Below the pieces are notes generated by a model. The model was not told the origin of the DNA and did no database searches. It saw nothing but the letters and a program-made list of their open reading frames with translations. A stretch of DNA of 64,000 nt, taken from Mycolicibacterium novocastrense (lineage in GTDB: Bacteria; Actinomycetota; Actinomycetes; Mycobacteriales; Mycobacteriaceae). Every line of letters begins with the position of its first letter. Position 1 is the first letter of the stretch. The translations under genes and the position numbers were made by a program. Below, piece by piece: positions 31,148 to 40,843 of this stretch. The stretch lies in NCBI RefSeq assembly GCF_001570485.1, contig NZ_BCTA01000002.1, positions 248,001 to 312,000 of the forward strand, written 5' to 3'.

Positions 31148-31210
31148 CGCCGAGGCCGACGCTTTGGCTGGTTTCCGGCCGGCGGCACGACCATTGCGTC
31201 GGTTTCGAGG
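31148..31210 (+). repeat. Left inverted copy of a palindromic repeat flanking the DUF559-like gene
   Basis: 63-bp segment repeated in inverse orientation at 32110-32172 with roughly 85 percent identity and small indels. Its core (31156-31202) is itself palindromic, beginning CCGACGC and ending GCGTCGG. It lies 24 bp after the CtaG-like gene and 40 bp before the GTG of the next gene. Confidence 0.8.
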
Positions 31211-31250
31211 ACTGTGGAGCGAGACCAGCGGTCGCGGGCGTCCAACCTGT

Positions 31251-32093
31251 GTGGAGATTCCGTTCATCGGCAGTGACGCCGTGGCCGCGGGCCACCTCAC
31301 CCGAGCCCACCTGCGCAGTCACTATCGACCGCTGTACCGCGGCGTCTACGTCCCGCGCGGCCACCAGGCGTCGCTGCGCGAGAGGATCGTCGGCGTACCT
31401 CTCGGCTCGCCTTCGGCGGTGATCGCCGGGGTGGCCGCTTCCGCGTTACACGGGGCGAAATGGGTCGGCGACGACGTTCCCATCGAAATGATCGCGGCGG
31501 TCCGGCGCCAGCGCGGTCTGATCGTCCGCGACGAGACCTTGGACGAGGACGAGGTCACCGCGGTCGCCGGCATCCGGGTGACCACCCCGGCCCGGACTGC
31601 GTTCGACCTGGGTCGGCATCACCCGCGCGACCGGGCGGTCGCGCGCCTGGACGCGTTGATGAACGCGCGCCCGTTCGCGTTCGAGGACGTCGCGCTATTA
31701 GCGAAGCGGCATCGCGGTGTCCGTGGTCTGCGGCAGTTGCGGGCGGCGCTGCCGCTGGTCGACGGCGGTGCCGAGTCGCCGAGGGAGACATGGCTGCGGC
31801 TGCTGTTCATCGATGCCGGGCTACCTCGGCCGACCACACAAATCGTCGTGAAAGACGAGTGGGGCCGCTACGTCCGACGCATCGACATGTGTTGGGAGGA
31901 CTTCAAAGTCGGCGCCGAATACGACGGCGAACAACACCTCACCAGCCGGCGACAGTATGTCCTCGACGTTCGCGTCAACCGAGTGCTGCAGCGGCTCGGC
32001 TGGCACGTCATTCACGTCATCAAAGAAGACTGCGGGGCCGACATCGTCGAGCAGGCGCGAGACGCTCTGCTGTCGCGGGGCTGGCGCCCGTAG
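31251..32093 (+). CDS. AbiEi-like / DUF559 protein with Vsr-type nuclease-like C terminus
   Basis: 280 residues. The N terminus (about 10-60, VAAGHLTRAHLRSHYRPLYRGVYVPRG) resembles the winged-helix AbiEi antitoxin head common in actinobacteria. The C terminus (about 175-275) has ESPRETWLRLLFIDAGLP, RIDMCWEDFKVGAEYDGEQH, and VNRVLQRLGWHVIHV, the order of acidic and His residues of Vsr/DUF559 PD-(D/E)xK-like domains. Activity is unproven and no toxin gene is adjacent. GTG at 31251 is supported by the position of the conserved head; the frame is open further upstream through the left repeat. The gene sits exactly between two inverted 62-bp repeats, suggesting a mobile cassette. Confidence 0.75.
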   Translation: MEIPFIGSDAVAAGHLTRAHLRSHYRPLYRGVYVPRGHQASLRERIVGVPLGSPSAVIAGVAASALHGAKWVGDDVPIEMIAAVRRQRGLIVRDETLDEDEVTAVAGIRVTTPARTAFDLGRHHPRDRAVARLDALMNARPFAFEDVALLAKRHRGVRGLRQLRAALPLVDGGAESPRETWLRLLFIDAGLPRPTTQIVVKDEWGRYVRRIDMCWEDFKVGAEYDGEQHLTSRRQYVLDVRVNRVLQRLGWHVIHVIKEDCGADIVEQARDALLSRGWRP

Positions 32094-32109
32094 GTTCCGC
32101 GGACGCCTC

Positions 32110-32172
32110 GCTCGAAACCGACGCAATGGTCGATCGCAGGCCGGCGGACCAGCCAAAACGTCGGGCTCGGCG
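32110..32172 (-). repeat. Right inverted copy of the palindromic repeat
   Basis: Inverse copy of 31148-31210. Core palindrome 32118-32164 begins CCGACGC and ends CGTCGG. It begins 17 bp after the DUF559-like stop. No target-site duplication is visible outside the two copies. Confidence 0.8.
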
Positions 32173-32334
32173 AGTGATGAAGGCGCTATCCCCAATACCG
32201 CGTTCGTCCACAGGGCCGCTCGGCGACTGAGCGCGCCGCGTTCCGGTGTCGGCGCCGCGGCGCTCAATGGCGGTGTCACCGACGCGCCACCGGGCCGTCG
32301 GCAGGGAAACGCAAGGAATCAAGAGGAGATCATC

Positions 32335-32793
32335 ATGTTCGAGACACCGTTCACCATCGTCGGCAACATCGTCACCGACCCGATCCATCGACGGGTCGGG
32401 GATCAGGAGATGGTCCGCTTCCGGGTCGCCAGCAACTCGCGCCGCCGCACGGCCGAGGGAACATGGGAACCCGGGAATTCGTTGTTCGTCACAGTGAACT
32501 GCTGGGGGCGGGTGGTTGCCGGGGCCAGCGCGACGCTGGTCAAGGGTGATCCCGTCATCGTCGTCGGACACGTCTACACCAGCGAGTACGACGACCGCGA
32601 CGGCAACCGACGCTCGTCGGTGGAAGTGCGCGCCACGTCGGTCGGGCCGGACCTGGCCCGGTGCTCGGCACGCATCGACCGGGGGCGGCAGCAGACCGAG
32701 CAGCGGTTCACCGACCCGGAAAACCAATCCGAAGACACCGGTGATGACGTCGACACGGAGCAGCCCGAGACGGCGCTGCCCCTGACCGCGTAG
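32335..32793 (+). CDS. ssbB: Second single-stranded DNA-binding protein (SsbB, Rv2478c type)
   Basis: 152-residue SSB paralogue with an OB fold: TIVGNIVTDPIHRRVGDQEMVRFRVASNSRRR, LFVTVNCWGRVVAGASATLVKGDPVIVVGHVYTSEYDDRDGNRRSSVEVRA. The acidic C-terminal tail ends ETALPLTA and lacks the DDDIPF-type tip of the main SSB, so it should not recruit the usual partners. A strong site AAGAGGAG precedes ATG 32335. Mycobacterial SsbB is known as a non-essential paralogue linked to stress or recombination. Confidence 0.87.
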   Translation: MFETPFTIVGNIVTDPIHRRVGDQEMVRFRVASNSRRRTAEGTWEPGNSLFVTVNCWGRVVAGASATLVKGDPVIVVGHVYTSEYDDRDGNRRSSVEVRATSVGPDLARCSARIDRGRQQTEQRFTDPENQSEDTGDDVDTEQPETALPLTA

Positions 32794-32804
32794 CGCGGGG
32801 ACGC

Positions 32805-32847
32805 CGCCGGCGCAGGACCTCGAGTAGCTCACTCGGCTGCGCCGGCG
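32805..32847 (+). terminator. Hairpin after ssbB
   Basis: Arms CGCCGGCGCAG (32805-32815) and CTGCGCCGGCG (32837-32847) are perfectly complementary over 11 bp; the loop contains a further CGAG/CTCG pairing. It lies 12 bp after the ssbB stop. No T-run, so termination is inferred. Confidence 0.5.
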
Positions 32848-32915
32848 AGGCCACGCCTACGATGGTCCGCGAGCATCACCCGAGAGACTCGCAACTTTGA
32901 AAGGCACCCCACGGC

Positions 32916-34589
32916 ATGGCCGAATTCATCTATTCGATGCGGAAGGTCCGCAAGGCGCACGGCGACAAGGTCATCCTCGACGACGTCAGCCTGAACTTCC
33001 TTCCGGGCGCGAAGATCGGCGTCGTCGGTCCCAACGGGGCCGGCAAGTCGAGCGTCTTGCGGATCATGGCCGGGCTGGACCAGCCCAACAACGGCGACGC
33101 GTTCCTGCAGCCCGGAGCGACTGTGGGCATCCTGCAGCAGGAACCGCCGCTCAACGAGGACAAGACCGTCCGCGAGAACGTCGAAGAGGGCGTGGCGATC
33201 AAGGAGAAGCTGAACCGCTACAACGAGGTCGCCGAGCTGATGGCCACCGACTACTCCGATGAGTTGATGGAGGAGATGGGCCGGCTGCAGGAGGAGCTCG
33301 ACGCGGCCGACGCCTGGGACATCGACTCCCAGCTCGAGCAGGCGATGGACGCGCTGCGCTGCCCGCCGCCCGACGAGCCGGTCACCCATCTGTCCGGAGG
33401 CGAGCGCCGACGGGTCGCGTTGTGCAAGCTGCTGCTGTCCAAGCCCGACCTGCTGCTCCTCGACGAGCCCACCAACCACCTGGACGCCGAGAGCGTGCAG
33501 TGGCTCGAACAGCACCTCGCCGAGTACAAGGGCGCGATCCTCGCGGTCACCCACGACCGGTACTTCCTGGACAACGTGGCCGAGTGGATCCTCGAACTCG
33601 ACCGCGGACGGGCTTATCCGTACGAGGGCAACTACTCGACGTATCTGGAGAAGAAGGCCGAGCGCGTCGCCGTGCAGGGACGCAAGGACGCCAAACTGCA
33701 GAAGCGTCTGCAGGACGAGCTCGCCTGGGTCCGCTCGGGCGCCAAGGCGCGGCAAGCCAAGAGCAAGGCCCGCCTGCAGCGCTACGAGGAGATGGCCGCA
33801 GAGGCGGAGAAGACCCGCAAGCTCGACTTCGAGGAGATCCAGATCCCGACGCCGCCCCGGCTGGGCAACGTCGTCGTCGAGGTCGAGCACCTCGACAAGG
33901 GCTTCGGCGGGCGCACCTTGATCAAGGACCTGTCGTTCACGTTGCCGCGCAACGGCATTGTCGGAGTCATCGGTCCCAACGGTGTCGGCAAGACGACGCT
34001 GTTCAAGACCATCGTGGGCCTCGAGCAGCCCGACAGCGGCACGGTGAAGGTCGGCGAAACGGTCAAGTTGAGCTACGTCGACCAGAGCCGCGCGGGCATC
34101 GACCCGAAAAAGACGGTGTGGGAGGTCGTCTCCGACGGGCTGGACTACATCGAGGTCGGCCAGAACGAGATCCCGTCGCGGGCCTACGTCTCCGCGTTCG
34201 GCTTCAAGGGCCCGGATCAGCAGAAGCCGGCCGGTGTGTTGTCCGGCGGTGAACGCAACCGGCTCAACCTGGCGTTGACGCTCAAGGAGGGCGGCAACCT
34301 GATTCTGCTCGACGAGCCGACCAACGACCTGGACGTCGAAACGCTCTCGTCGCTGGAGAACGCGCTGGAGAGCTTCCCCGGCTGCGCCGTGGTGATCTCC
34401 CACGACCGGTGGTTCCTCGATCGCACCTGTACCCACATCCTGGCGTGGGAGGGCGACGAGGACAACGAGGCCAAGTGGTTCTGGTTCGAGGGCAACTTCG
34501 GTGCCTACGAGGAGAACAAGGTCGAACGGCTCGGCGCGGAGGCGGCCCGCCCGCACCGCGTGACGCATCGCAAGCTCACGCGCGACTGA
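32916..34589 (+). CDS. ettA: Energy-dependent translational throttle ABC-F ATPase EttA
   Basis: Soluble twin-ATPase ABC-F protein of 557 residues that acts at the ribosomal E site. First cassette: GPNGAGKSS Walker A, LSGGERRRVALCKLLLS signature, LDEPTNHLD. Linker of about 80 basic, helical residues (ARQAKSKARLQRYEEMAAEAEK) is the P-site tRNA interaction motif region. Second cassette: GPNGVGKTT, LSGGERNRLNLAL, LDEPTNDLD. No membrane segments. AAAGG lies upstream of ATG 32916. Equivalent to M. tuberculosis Rv2477c. Confidence 0.93.
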   Translation: MAEFIYSMRKVRKAHGDKVILDDVSLNFLPGAKIGVVGPNGAGKSSVLRIMAGLDQPNNGDAFLQPGATVGILQQEPPLNEDKTVRENVEEGVAIKEKLNRYNEVAELMATDYSDELMEEMGRLQEELDAADAWDIDSQLEQAMDALRCPPPDEPVTHLSGGERRRVALCKLLLSKPDLLLLDEPTNHLDAESVQWLEQHLAEYKGAILAVTHDRYFLDNVAEWILELDRGRAYPYEGNYSTYLEKKAERVAVQGRKDAKLQKRLQDELAWVRSGAKARQAKSKARLQRYEEMAAEAEKTRKLDFEEIQIPTPPRLGNVVVEVEHLDKGFGGRTLIKDLSFTLPRNGIVGVIGPNGVGKTTLFKTIVGLEQPDSGTVKVGETVKLSYVDQSRAGIDPKKTVWEVVSDGLDYIEVGQNEIPSRAYVSAFGFKGPDQQKPAGVLSGGERNRLNLALTLKEGGNLILLDEPTNDLDVETLSSLENALESFPGCAVVISHDRWFLDRTCTHILAWEGDEDNEAKWFWFEGNFGAYEENKVERLGAEAARPHRVTHRKLTRD

Positions 34590-34626
34590 TCCGGCGGGGT
34601 AACCGGATGACTGATCCGGCGGGGTA
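34584..34626 (+). repeat. 25-bp tandem duplication including the ettA stop
   Basis: GACTGATCCGGCGGGGTA at 34584-34601 recurs at 34609-34626 (period 25). The first copy carries the ettA TGA stop; the second repeats the same stop context out of the gene. Probably a slippage product. Confidence 0.8.
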
Positions 34627-34749
34627 GCCGCAACGCCCGCCCGCGGGCTACTAGGGTCGTCTTCTGCGGACCGCGGAGCCGCTTCGCTCATCGGGGCTGG
34701 CGGTGACATCCAACGGCGGAGGTCCGCGCCTACAGTTCAGGAGCGTCGC

Positions 34750-37700
34750 ATGTCGGGGAATCCGGGAGACGTCGGGAGATCAGCGGGCGCCGGGGTCGGC
34801 GTCACCGGGGCCAACGACTCTCCTGGACTCGACGACCAGACCGTGGCCCGACTCGCCCGCGCCTATCTGGAGACCTACCGGGGCCCGCACGCCGACGCGC
34901 CCGCCGCTGATTCCACGGTCACGATGCCCGTGACGGCAACGGCCCAGCAGGTCGTCACGCCGAACCTCATCACCGCGCATCACCGGCTCGGCCGGTTCCG
35001 CCCTTACGGCGACACCCGTGTCGAGGTGTACCGCGCCGACGACCCGGCCGGGTTCGGCCCGGCCCTGCAGATCGTCACCGACCACTCCGCGATGGTGATG
35101 GACTCGGTCACGGTGCTGCTGCACCGTTTCGGTGTCGCCTACACCGCGATCATGAACCCGGTCCTGCGGGTGCACCGTGCGCGGGCGGGTGAACTGCTCG
35201 ACGTCGCCCCGGCCGCGCAGGCCGGCGGGCACGACGGCGTGTTCGAGGCCTGGATTCACGTCCAGCTCGCGGCGACCGTCGATCCCAAGGCGCTGGCACA
35301 GGTGGCGCAGATGCTGCCGAGCGTTCTCGCCGATGCGCGTCACGTCGCCCTCGACGCCGAGGAGCTCTCCTCGACGATGCGCCGGTTGGCGCACGACCTG
35401 GCCACCGACACCGGCGCCAGGTTCCGCGGGCCCGACCGCGAGGACGTCGCCGCGCTGTTGCGGTGGCTGGCCGATGGGCATTTCGTGCTGCTCGGCTACC
35501 AGCGCTGTTCGATACGGGACGGCCGGTCGTCGGTCGACCCGTCCAGCCGGTTGGGGGCGCTTCGGTTGCGCCATGATGTGCTGCCGCCGCTGACCGACGA
35601 CAACGACCTACTCGTGCTGGCGCAGGCCACCATCCCCAGTTACCTGCGTTACGGCGCGTATCCGCACATCGCGGTCGTGCGCGAACAACACGGCGCAACC
35701 GCGATCGAACACCGTTTCGTCGGCCTGTTCACGGTCGCGGCCATGAACGCCAATGTGCTTGAGATCCCGTTGATTTCGCGCAGAGTTCACGAGGCGCTGT
35801 CGCTGTCCCGTAACGACCCCAGCCACCCGGGGCAACTGCTGCTCGACATCATTCAGACCATCCCGCGCCCGGAATTGTTCGCCCTGTCGGCGCAGAACGT
35901 GCTGGACATGGTGAAGGCCGTCGTCGACCTCGGCTCCCGCAGGCGCACGTTGCTGTTCATGCGCGCCGATTCGCTCGCGCAGTTCGTCTCGTGCCTGGTG
36001 TACCTTCCGCGCGACCGCTACACCACCGCCGTGCGGTTGGAGATGCAGGACATCCTCGTGCGTGAACTCGGCGGGGTCAGCATCGAATACACCGCGCGTG
36101 TGAGCGAGTCACCCTGGGCAGTAGTTCATTTCGCGGTGCGCATGCCCGAGGGCACCCGCGGCCGTGACATCGACACGTCGCCGGCCAACGAGTCGCGCAT
36201 CCAGGATCTGCTCACCGAAGCGGCGCGCACCTGGGGAGACCGGTTGATCGGCGCGGTGAAGACGGGTTCGATCAGTCAGCGTACGGCGCAGCACTATTCC
36301 GCCGCCTTTTCCGAGGCCTACAAGCAGGCGGTCGAACCGCTCGACGCGATCGCCGACATCGCAGTCATCGAAGAGCTGCAAGACGGTTCGATCCGACCGG
36401 TGCTCGCCGACCTCGAGGAGGGCACCGCGCAGCTCACCTTGTATCTGGGCGGGCACTCCGCGTCGCTGAGCGATCTGCTACCGATGCTGCAGTCGATGGG
36501 CGTCGTGGTTCTCGAAGAGAGACCGTTCAGCCTCGAACGGCCCGACGGGCTCGCGGTGTGGATCTATCAGTTCAAAATCTCACCGCACAAGTCGATCCCG
36601 CACATCGAGTCCGAATCCGAACGAGCCGAGACCGCCACGCGGTTCGCCGACGCGTTGACCGCGATCTGGCAGGGCCGCGCCGAGACCGACCGGTTCAACG
36701 AGTTGGTGATGCGGGCCGGGCTGAACTGGCAGCAGGTTTCGGTCCTGCGCAGCTATGCGAAGTATCTGCGGCAGGCGGGCTTTCCGTACAGCCAGTCGCA
36801 CATCGAGGCCGTCGTCAACGACCACGCCAAGACCGCACGCTCACTGGTCGAGTTGTTCGAGGCGTTGTTCTGTCCGTTCGAGGGCGAGCAGGACGACGCA
36901 CCGAAGCGGCGTGACGCCCAGGCGGCCGCAGCGGCGGTGAGTGCCGACATCGACGCGCTGGTCAGCCTGGACACCGACCGGGTGTTGCGGGCGTTCGCGT
37001 CGATGATCCAAGCCACGCTGCGCACCAACTACTTCGTCGGGCGACAGGAGTCTGCAAGGCAGCAGGATGTGTTGTCGTTCAAGCTCGATCCCGGCCTGAT
37101 CGACGAATTGCCGCTGCCGCGACCGAAATTCGAGATCTTCGTGTACTCGCCGCGGGTCGAGGGTGTGCACCTGCGGTTCGGCTATGTGGCGCGCGGAGGC
37201 CTGCGCTGGTCGGACCGCCGCGAGGACTTCCGCACCGAGATCCTCGGGCTGGTCAAGGCGCAGGCCGTCAAGAACGCGGTGATCGTACCCGTGGGCGCCA
37301 AGGGCGGTTTCGTCGTCAAGCAGCCGCCGACACCGACCGGAGACGCCACCGACGACCGCGAGGCTCAACGCGCCGAGGGTGTGTCGTGCTACAAGCTGTT
37401 CATCGCCGGCCTGCTCGATGTGACCGACAACGTCGACAAGGGGTCCGGGCAGGTGGTTCCGCCGCCGGATGTGGTGCGGCGCGACGGAGACGACGCCTAT
37501 CTCGTCGTCGCCGCCGACAAGGGCACCGCGACATTCTCCGACATCGCCAACGAGGTCGCCAAGTCCTATGGCTTCTGGCTCGGTGACGCGTTCGCCTCGG
37601 GCGGTTCGGTGGGCTACGACCACAAAGCCATGGGCATCACCGCCAGGGGTGCGTGGGAATCGGTCAAGCGGCACTTCCGCGAGATGGGTGTCGACACCCA

Positions 37701-39639
37701 GTCCGAGGACTTCACCGTCGTCGGGGTCGGCGACATGAGCGGTGACGTGTTCGGCAACGGCATGTTGCTGTCCAAGCACATTCGGCTGTTGGCCGCCTTC
37801 GACCACCGGCACATCTTCATCGATCCCGATCCCGACGCCGCGCGTTCATGGGACGAGCGCAAGCGCCTGTTCGACCTGCCCCGGTCGAGCTGGGAGGACT
37901 ATGACGCCTCGTTGATCAGCGAGGGCGGCGGCGTCTACAGCAGGGAGCACAAGTCGATTCAGATCAGCCCGCAGGCCCGCGCGGCGCTGGGCATCGACGA
38001 CAACGTCGACGAGTTGACGCCGCCCAACCTGATCAAGGCGATCCTGAAGGCGCCCGCCGACCTGTTGTTCAACGGCGGCATCGGCACCTACATCAAGGCC
38101 GAAACCGAATCCGACGCCGACGTCGGCGACCGCGCCAACGACCCGGTGCGGGTGAACGGAAACCAGTTGCGTGTCAAGGTGGTCGCTGAGGGCGGCAACC
38201 TCGGTGTGACCGCGCTGGGGCGCATCGAGTTCGACCTCGCCGGCGGCCGCATCAACACCGACGCGCTGGACAACTCGGCCGGTGTCGACTGCTCCGACCA
38301 TGAGGTCAACATCAAGATCCTGATCGATTCGCTGGTCACCGCGGGCAAGGTCAGCCCCGAAGACCGCACCGAACTGCTGCTGTCGATGACCGACGAGGTC
38401 GGCCGGTTGGTGCTGCGGGACAACGAAGACCAGAACGATCTGATGGGCACCAGCCGCGCCAACGCGGCGAGCCTGCTGCCGGTGCACTCGCGCATGATCA
38501 GGGCCTTCGTCGCCGACCGTGGGCTGAACCGCGAACTCGAGGCGCTGCCCTCGGAGAAGGAGATCCACCGTCGCGCCGACGCCGGAATCGGTTTGACCTC
38601 ACCGGAACTGGCGACGCTGATGGCTCACGTCAAACTCGCGCTGAAATCCGACGTGCTGGCCAGCGAGCTGCCCGACCAGGAGGCGTTCGCCTCCCGGCTG
38701 CCGTGGTACTTCCCCGAGAAACTGCGTGAGCCGTTTGCCGCGGAGATCCGCTCGCACGAACTGCGCCGCGAGATCGTCACCACCATGCTGGTCAACGATC
38801 TCGTCGACACCAGCGGGATCACCTACGCCTACCGCATCAGCGAGGACGCCGGGGTCGGCCCGGTCGACGCCGTGCGCAGCTACGCCGCGGCCAACGCGAT
38901 CTTCCGGATCAACGACCTCTGGCGGCAGATCCGGGCGGCGGGGGACAACGGCGTCTCGGTTGCGGTGACCGACCGGATGACGCTGGATCTGCGGCGGCTG
39001 GTCGACCGGGCCGGGCGCTGGTTGCTCAACTACCGTCCTCAGCCACTGGCCGTCGGCGCCGAGACCAACCGGTTCGCCGCCAAGGTGGCGGCGCTGACAC
39101 CGCGGATGTCGGAGTGGCTGCGCGGCGACGACGAGGCCATTGTGACCAAGGAGGCCGACGACCTCGCCTCGCGCGGAGTCCCCAAGGAATTGGCCTACGA
39201 GCTCGCCACGGGGCTTTACCAGTTCAGCCTTCTCGACATCATCGACATCGGGGACATCGTGGAGCGCGAACCCGACGAGGTGGCCGACACCTACTTCGCG
39301 CTGATGAACTACCTCAACACCGACACCTTGCTCACCGCGGTGTCGCGGCTCGAGCGCGATGACCGCTGGCATTCGTTGGCGCGCTTGGCGATTCGCGATG
39401 ACATCTACGGATCGCTGCGGTCGCTGTGCCTGGACGTGCTGGCGGTGGGCGAGCCTGACGAGACGGGTGAGGAGAAGATCGCCGAATGGGAGACCACGAA
39501 CGGATCCCGGGTGGACCGCGCCCGCCGCACGCTCGACGAGATCCATGAAAGCGGTCAACACGACCTCGCGACGCTGTCGGTGGCGGCGCGTCAGATCCGC
39601 AGCATGACACGGAACAGTGGAACGGGGACTTCTCGATGA
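34750..39639 (+). CDS. gdh: NAD-specific glutamate dehydrogenase, large 180-kDa type
   Basis: Interconverts glutamate and 2-oxoglutarate with NAD; in mycobacteria this enzyme is controlled by the FHA protein GarA. 1629 residues, as in M. tuberculosis Rv2476c (about 1624). The N-terminal two fifths carry ACT-like regulatory domains. The catalytic region (about 790-1230) has [40 protein letters not shown], with the substrate-binding Lys, then the dinucleotide region [16 protein letters not shown] and [11 protein letters not shown]. The C-terminal 400 residues are helical. A TAGGGT -10-like box lies near 34652. Its stop overlaps the start of the next gene (ATGA). Confidence 0.95.
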   Translation: MSGNPGDVGRSAGAGVGVTGANDSPGLDDQTVARLARAYLETYRGPHADAPAADSTVTMPVTATAQQVVTPNLITAHHRLGRFRPYGDTRVEVYRADDPAGFGPALQIVTDHSAMVMDSVTVLLHRFGVAYTAIMNPVLRVHRARAGELLDVAPAAQAGGHDGVFEAWIHVQLAATVDPKALAQVAQMLPSVLADARHVALDAEELSSTMRRLAHDLATDTGARFRGPDREDVAALLRWLADGHFVLLGYQRCSIRDGRSSVDPSSRLGALRLRHDVLPPLTDDNDLLVLAQATIPSYLRYGAYPHIAVVREQHGATAIEHRFVGLFTVAAMNANVLEIPLISRRVHEALSLSRNDPSHPGQLLLDIIQTIPRPELFALSAQNVLDMVKAVVDLGSRRRTLLFMRADSLAQFVSCLVYLPRDRYTTAVRLEMQDILVRELGGVSIEYTARVSESPWAVVHFAVRMPEGTRGRDIDTSPANESRIQDLLTEAARTWGDRLIGAVKTGSISQRTAQHYSAAFSEAYKQAVEPLDAIADIAVIEELQDGSIRPVLADLEEGTAQLTLYLGGHSASLSDLLPMLQSMGVVVLEERPFSLERPDGLAVWIYQFKISPHKSIPHIESESERAETATRFADALTAIWQGRAETDRFNELVMRAGLNWQQVSVLRSYAKYLRQAGFPYSQSHIEAVVNDHAKTARSLVELFEALFCPFEGEQDDAPKRRDAQAAAAAVSADIDALVSLDTDRVLRAFASMIQATLRTNYFVGRQESARQQDVLSFKLDPGLIDELPLPRPKFEIFVYSPRVEGVHLRFGYVARGGLRWSDRREDFRTEILGLVKAQAVKNAVIVPVGAKGGFVVKQPPTPTGDATDDREAQRAEGVSCYKLFIAGLLDVTDNVDKGSGQVVPPPDVVRRDGDDAYLVVAADKGTATFSDIANEVAKSYGFWLGDAFASGGSVGYDHKAMGITARGAWESVKRHFREMGVDTQSEDFTVVGVGDMSGDVFGNGMLLSKHIRLLAAFDHRHIFIDPDPDAARSWDERKRLFDLPRSSWEDYDASLISEGGGVYSREHKSIQISPQARAALGIDDNVDELTPPNLIKAILKAPADLLFNGGIGTYIKAETESDADVGDRANDPVRVNGNQLRVKVVAEGGNLGVTALGRIEFDLAGGRINTDALDNSAGVDCSDHEVNIKILIDSLVTAGKVSPEDRTELLLSMTDEVGRLVLRDNEDQNDLMGTSRANAASLLPVHSRMIRAFVADRGLNRELEALPSEKEIHRRADAGIGLTSPELATLMAHVKLALKSDVLASELPDQEAFASRLPWYFPEKLREPFAAEIRSHELRREIVTTMLVNDLVDTSGITYAYRISEDAGVGPVDAVRSYAAANAIFRINDLWRQIRAAGDNGVSVAVTDRMTLDLRRLVDRAGRWLLNYRPQPLAVGAETNRFAAKVAALTPRMSEWLRGDDEAIVTKEADDLASRGVPKELAYELATGLYQFSLLDIIDIGDIVEREPDEVADTYFALMNYLNTDTLLTAVSRLERDDRWHSLARLAIRDDIYGSLRSLCLDVLAVGEPDETGEEKIAEWETTNGSRVDRARRTLDEIHESGQHDLATLSVAARQIRSMTRNSGTGTSR

Positions 39640-40079
39640 CAGGCGCTGACGTCGCGCGCAACACTGGTGGAGCAGGGTTTGTCGCGCCGGTCCATGTGCG
39701 GTGGTCGGACATCGACATGTATCAGCACATCAACCACGCCACCATGGTGACGATCCTCGAGGAAGCTCGAATCCCGTTCCTGCGTGATCCGTTCGGCCCG
39801 GAGATCGAGACCATCGGCTTGCTCATCGCCGAGGTCAACATCACGTACAAGGCTCAACTGCGGCTGATCGATTCGCCGCTTCAGGTGACCATGTGGTCCA
39901 AGCGTGTGCGCTCGGTCGATTTCACAGTCGGCTACGAGGTGCGGTCGGTGGGAGCACCGCCCGACTCCAAGCCGGCGGTGATCGCCGACACCCAGTTGGC
40001 CGCCGTGCACATCAAAGAGCAGCGCCTGCACCGTCTTTCGCCGCAGCAAAAAGAGTACCTGCAGCGCTGGACACGATGA
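39636..40079 (+). CDS. Acyl-CoA thioesterase, hot-dog fold (Rv2475c type)
   Basis: 147 residues. [28 protein letters not shown] is the 4-hydroxybenzoyl-CoA thioesterase-type signature, with the catalytic Asp in [12 protein letters not shown]. Strand pairs [36 protein letters not shown] follow. Substrate unknown, probably a fatty or aromatic acyl-CoA. It overlaps gdh by 4 bases and the next gene by 4 bases, so all three are translationally coupled. Confidence 0.85.
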   Translation: MTGADVARNTGGAGFVAPVHVRWSDIDMYQHINHATMVTILEEARIPFLRDPFGPEIETIGLLIAEVNITYKAQLRLIDSPLQVTMWSKRVRSVDFTVGYEVRSVGAPPDSKPAVIADTQLAAVHIKEQRLHRLSPQQKEYLQRWTR

Positions 40080-40735
40080 CGCGATCCGAGCGGGGCCTCT
40101 GGCTGACCGACCTGTCGCAGCGCGAAGACCTCGCGACGTTCGCAGAGCGGGCTTTGCGTCTCGACGAAGCTGCGGTCATCCGGTTGCGTCAACGATCCGA
40201 GGATGTGCTGGTCGCTTGGGTCGCAACGGGATTCGATGTGTTGGCCAGCCGGGTGGTCGAGGGCCGGGTCAACCCGCCGGATCTGTGCGCGGGCGCCGAC
40301 ACGCTGGCCGCGAATTTGCGGAGTGTGGACGGTACCGGCTTCGTCGAGCCCGGCTTCGCGCTGGATTCCGCTTGGCGCGGAGCGCTTCCGCCGGACTCCG
40401 GCTTCGTCCACCTCGACGATGTGCCCGCCCGCGTCGTGCTCGACCTGGCGCAGCGCGGCGGGGCGCTGGCCAAAGAGCATTCCAGCAGTCACGGTCCACC
40501 GGTGTCGCTGCTGGATCAAGAGGTTGTCGCGGTCAGCTCCGGCGACGACAGCGTCGGCATCCCGATGAGATGTGTATTCGCCTTGACCGCAATGGGTTTT
40601 CTGCCTCAATCGGGATCGGCGGTGGGCGCCGACGAGATCGTGCGGGTGCGGGTCACGGCGACGTGGCTGCGTATCGACGCGCGGTTCGGTTCGGTGTACC
40701 GCCGCCGCGGCGACCCGGCCGTCGTCCTGCGCTGA
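40076..40735 (+). CDS. Conserved mycobacterial protein of unknown function (Rv2474c type)
   Basis: 219 residues, no signal peptide or membrane helix. The sequence opens with SERGLWLTDLSQREDLATFAERALRLDEAAVIRLR and has an Ala/Val-rich second half ending AVVLR. No catalytic motif recognised. ATG at 40076 overlaps the preceding thioesterase stop, so it belongs to the gdh transcription unit. The gene order gdh-thioesterase-this protein is kept in M. tuberculosis, which suggests a shared but unknown role. Confidence 0.78.
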   Translation: MTRSERGLWLTDLSQREDLATFAERALRLDEAAVIRLRQRSEDVLVAWVATGFDVLASRVVEGRVNPPDLCAGADTLAANLRSVDGTGFVEPGFALDSAWRGALPPDSGFVHLDDVPARVVLDLAQRGGALAKEHSSSHGPPVSLLDQEVVAVSSGDDSVGIPMRCVFALTAMGFLPQSGSAVGADEIVRVRVTATWLRIDARFGSVYRRRGDPAVVLR

Positions 40736-40767
40736 CTTTTCTTGCCGCGTGGGCCCACGCGAAGCTG

Positions 40768-40829
40768 CGCGAGTGACCGTGTCTGTGCGCAACACGCCGC
40801 AGAATTTCGTACAAACGCGGTCGCTCGCG
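40768..40829 (+). repeat. Short palindromic element, copy A
   Basis: 62-bp element with terminal inverted repeats CGCGAGTGACCG / CGGTCGCTCGCG. A second copy in inverse orientation lies at 44866-44928; the two share the terminal arms exactly plus internal blocks TGTCTG, ACACGCCGC and CGTACAA. Located between the convergent ends of the Rv2474c-like gene and aglA. Confidence 0.8.
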
Positions 40830-40843
40830 GCAGGGCTACCGGG

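Noticed and set aside
31251..32093. Type IV toxin-antitoxin (AbiE) system
   Set aside because: Only the antitoxin-like head is present; there is no AbiEii-type nucleotidyltransferase gene adjacent.
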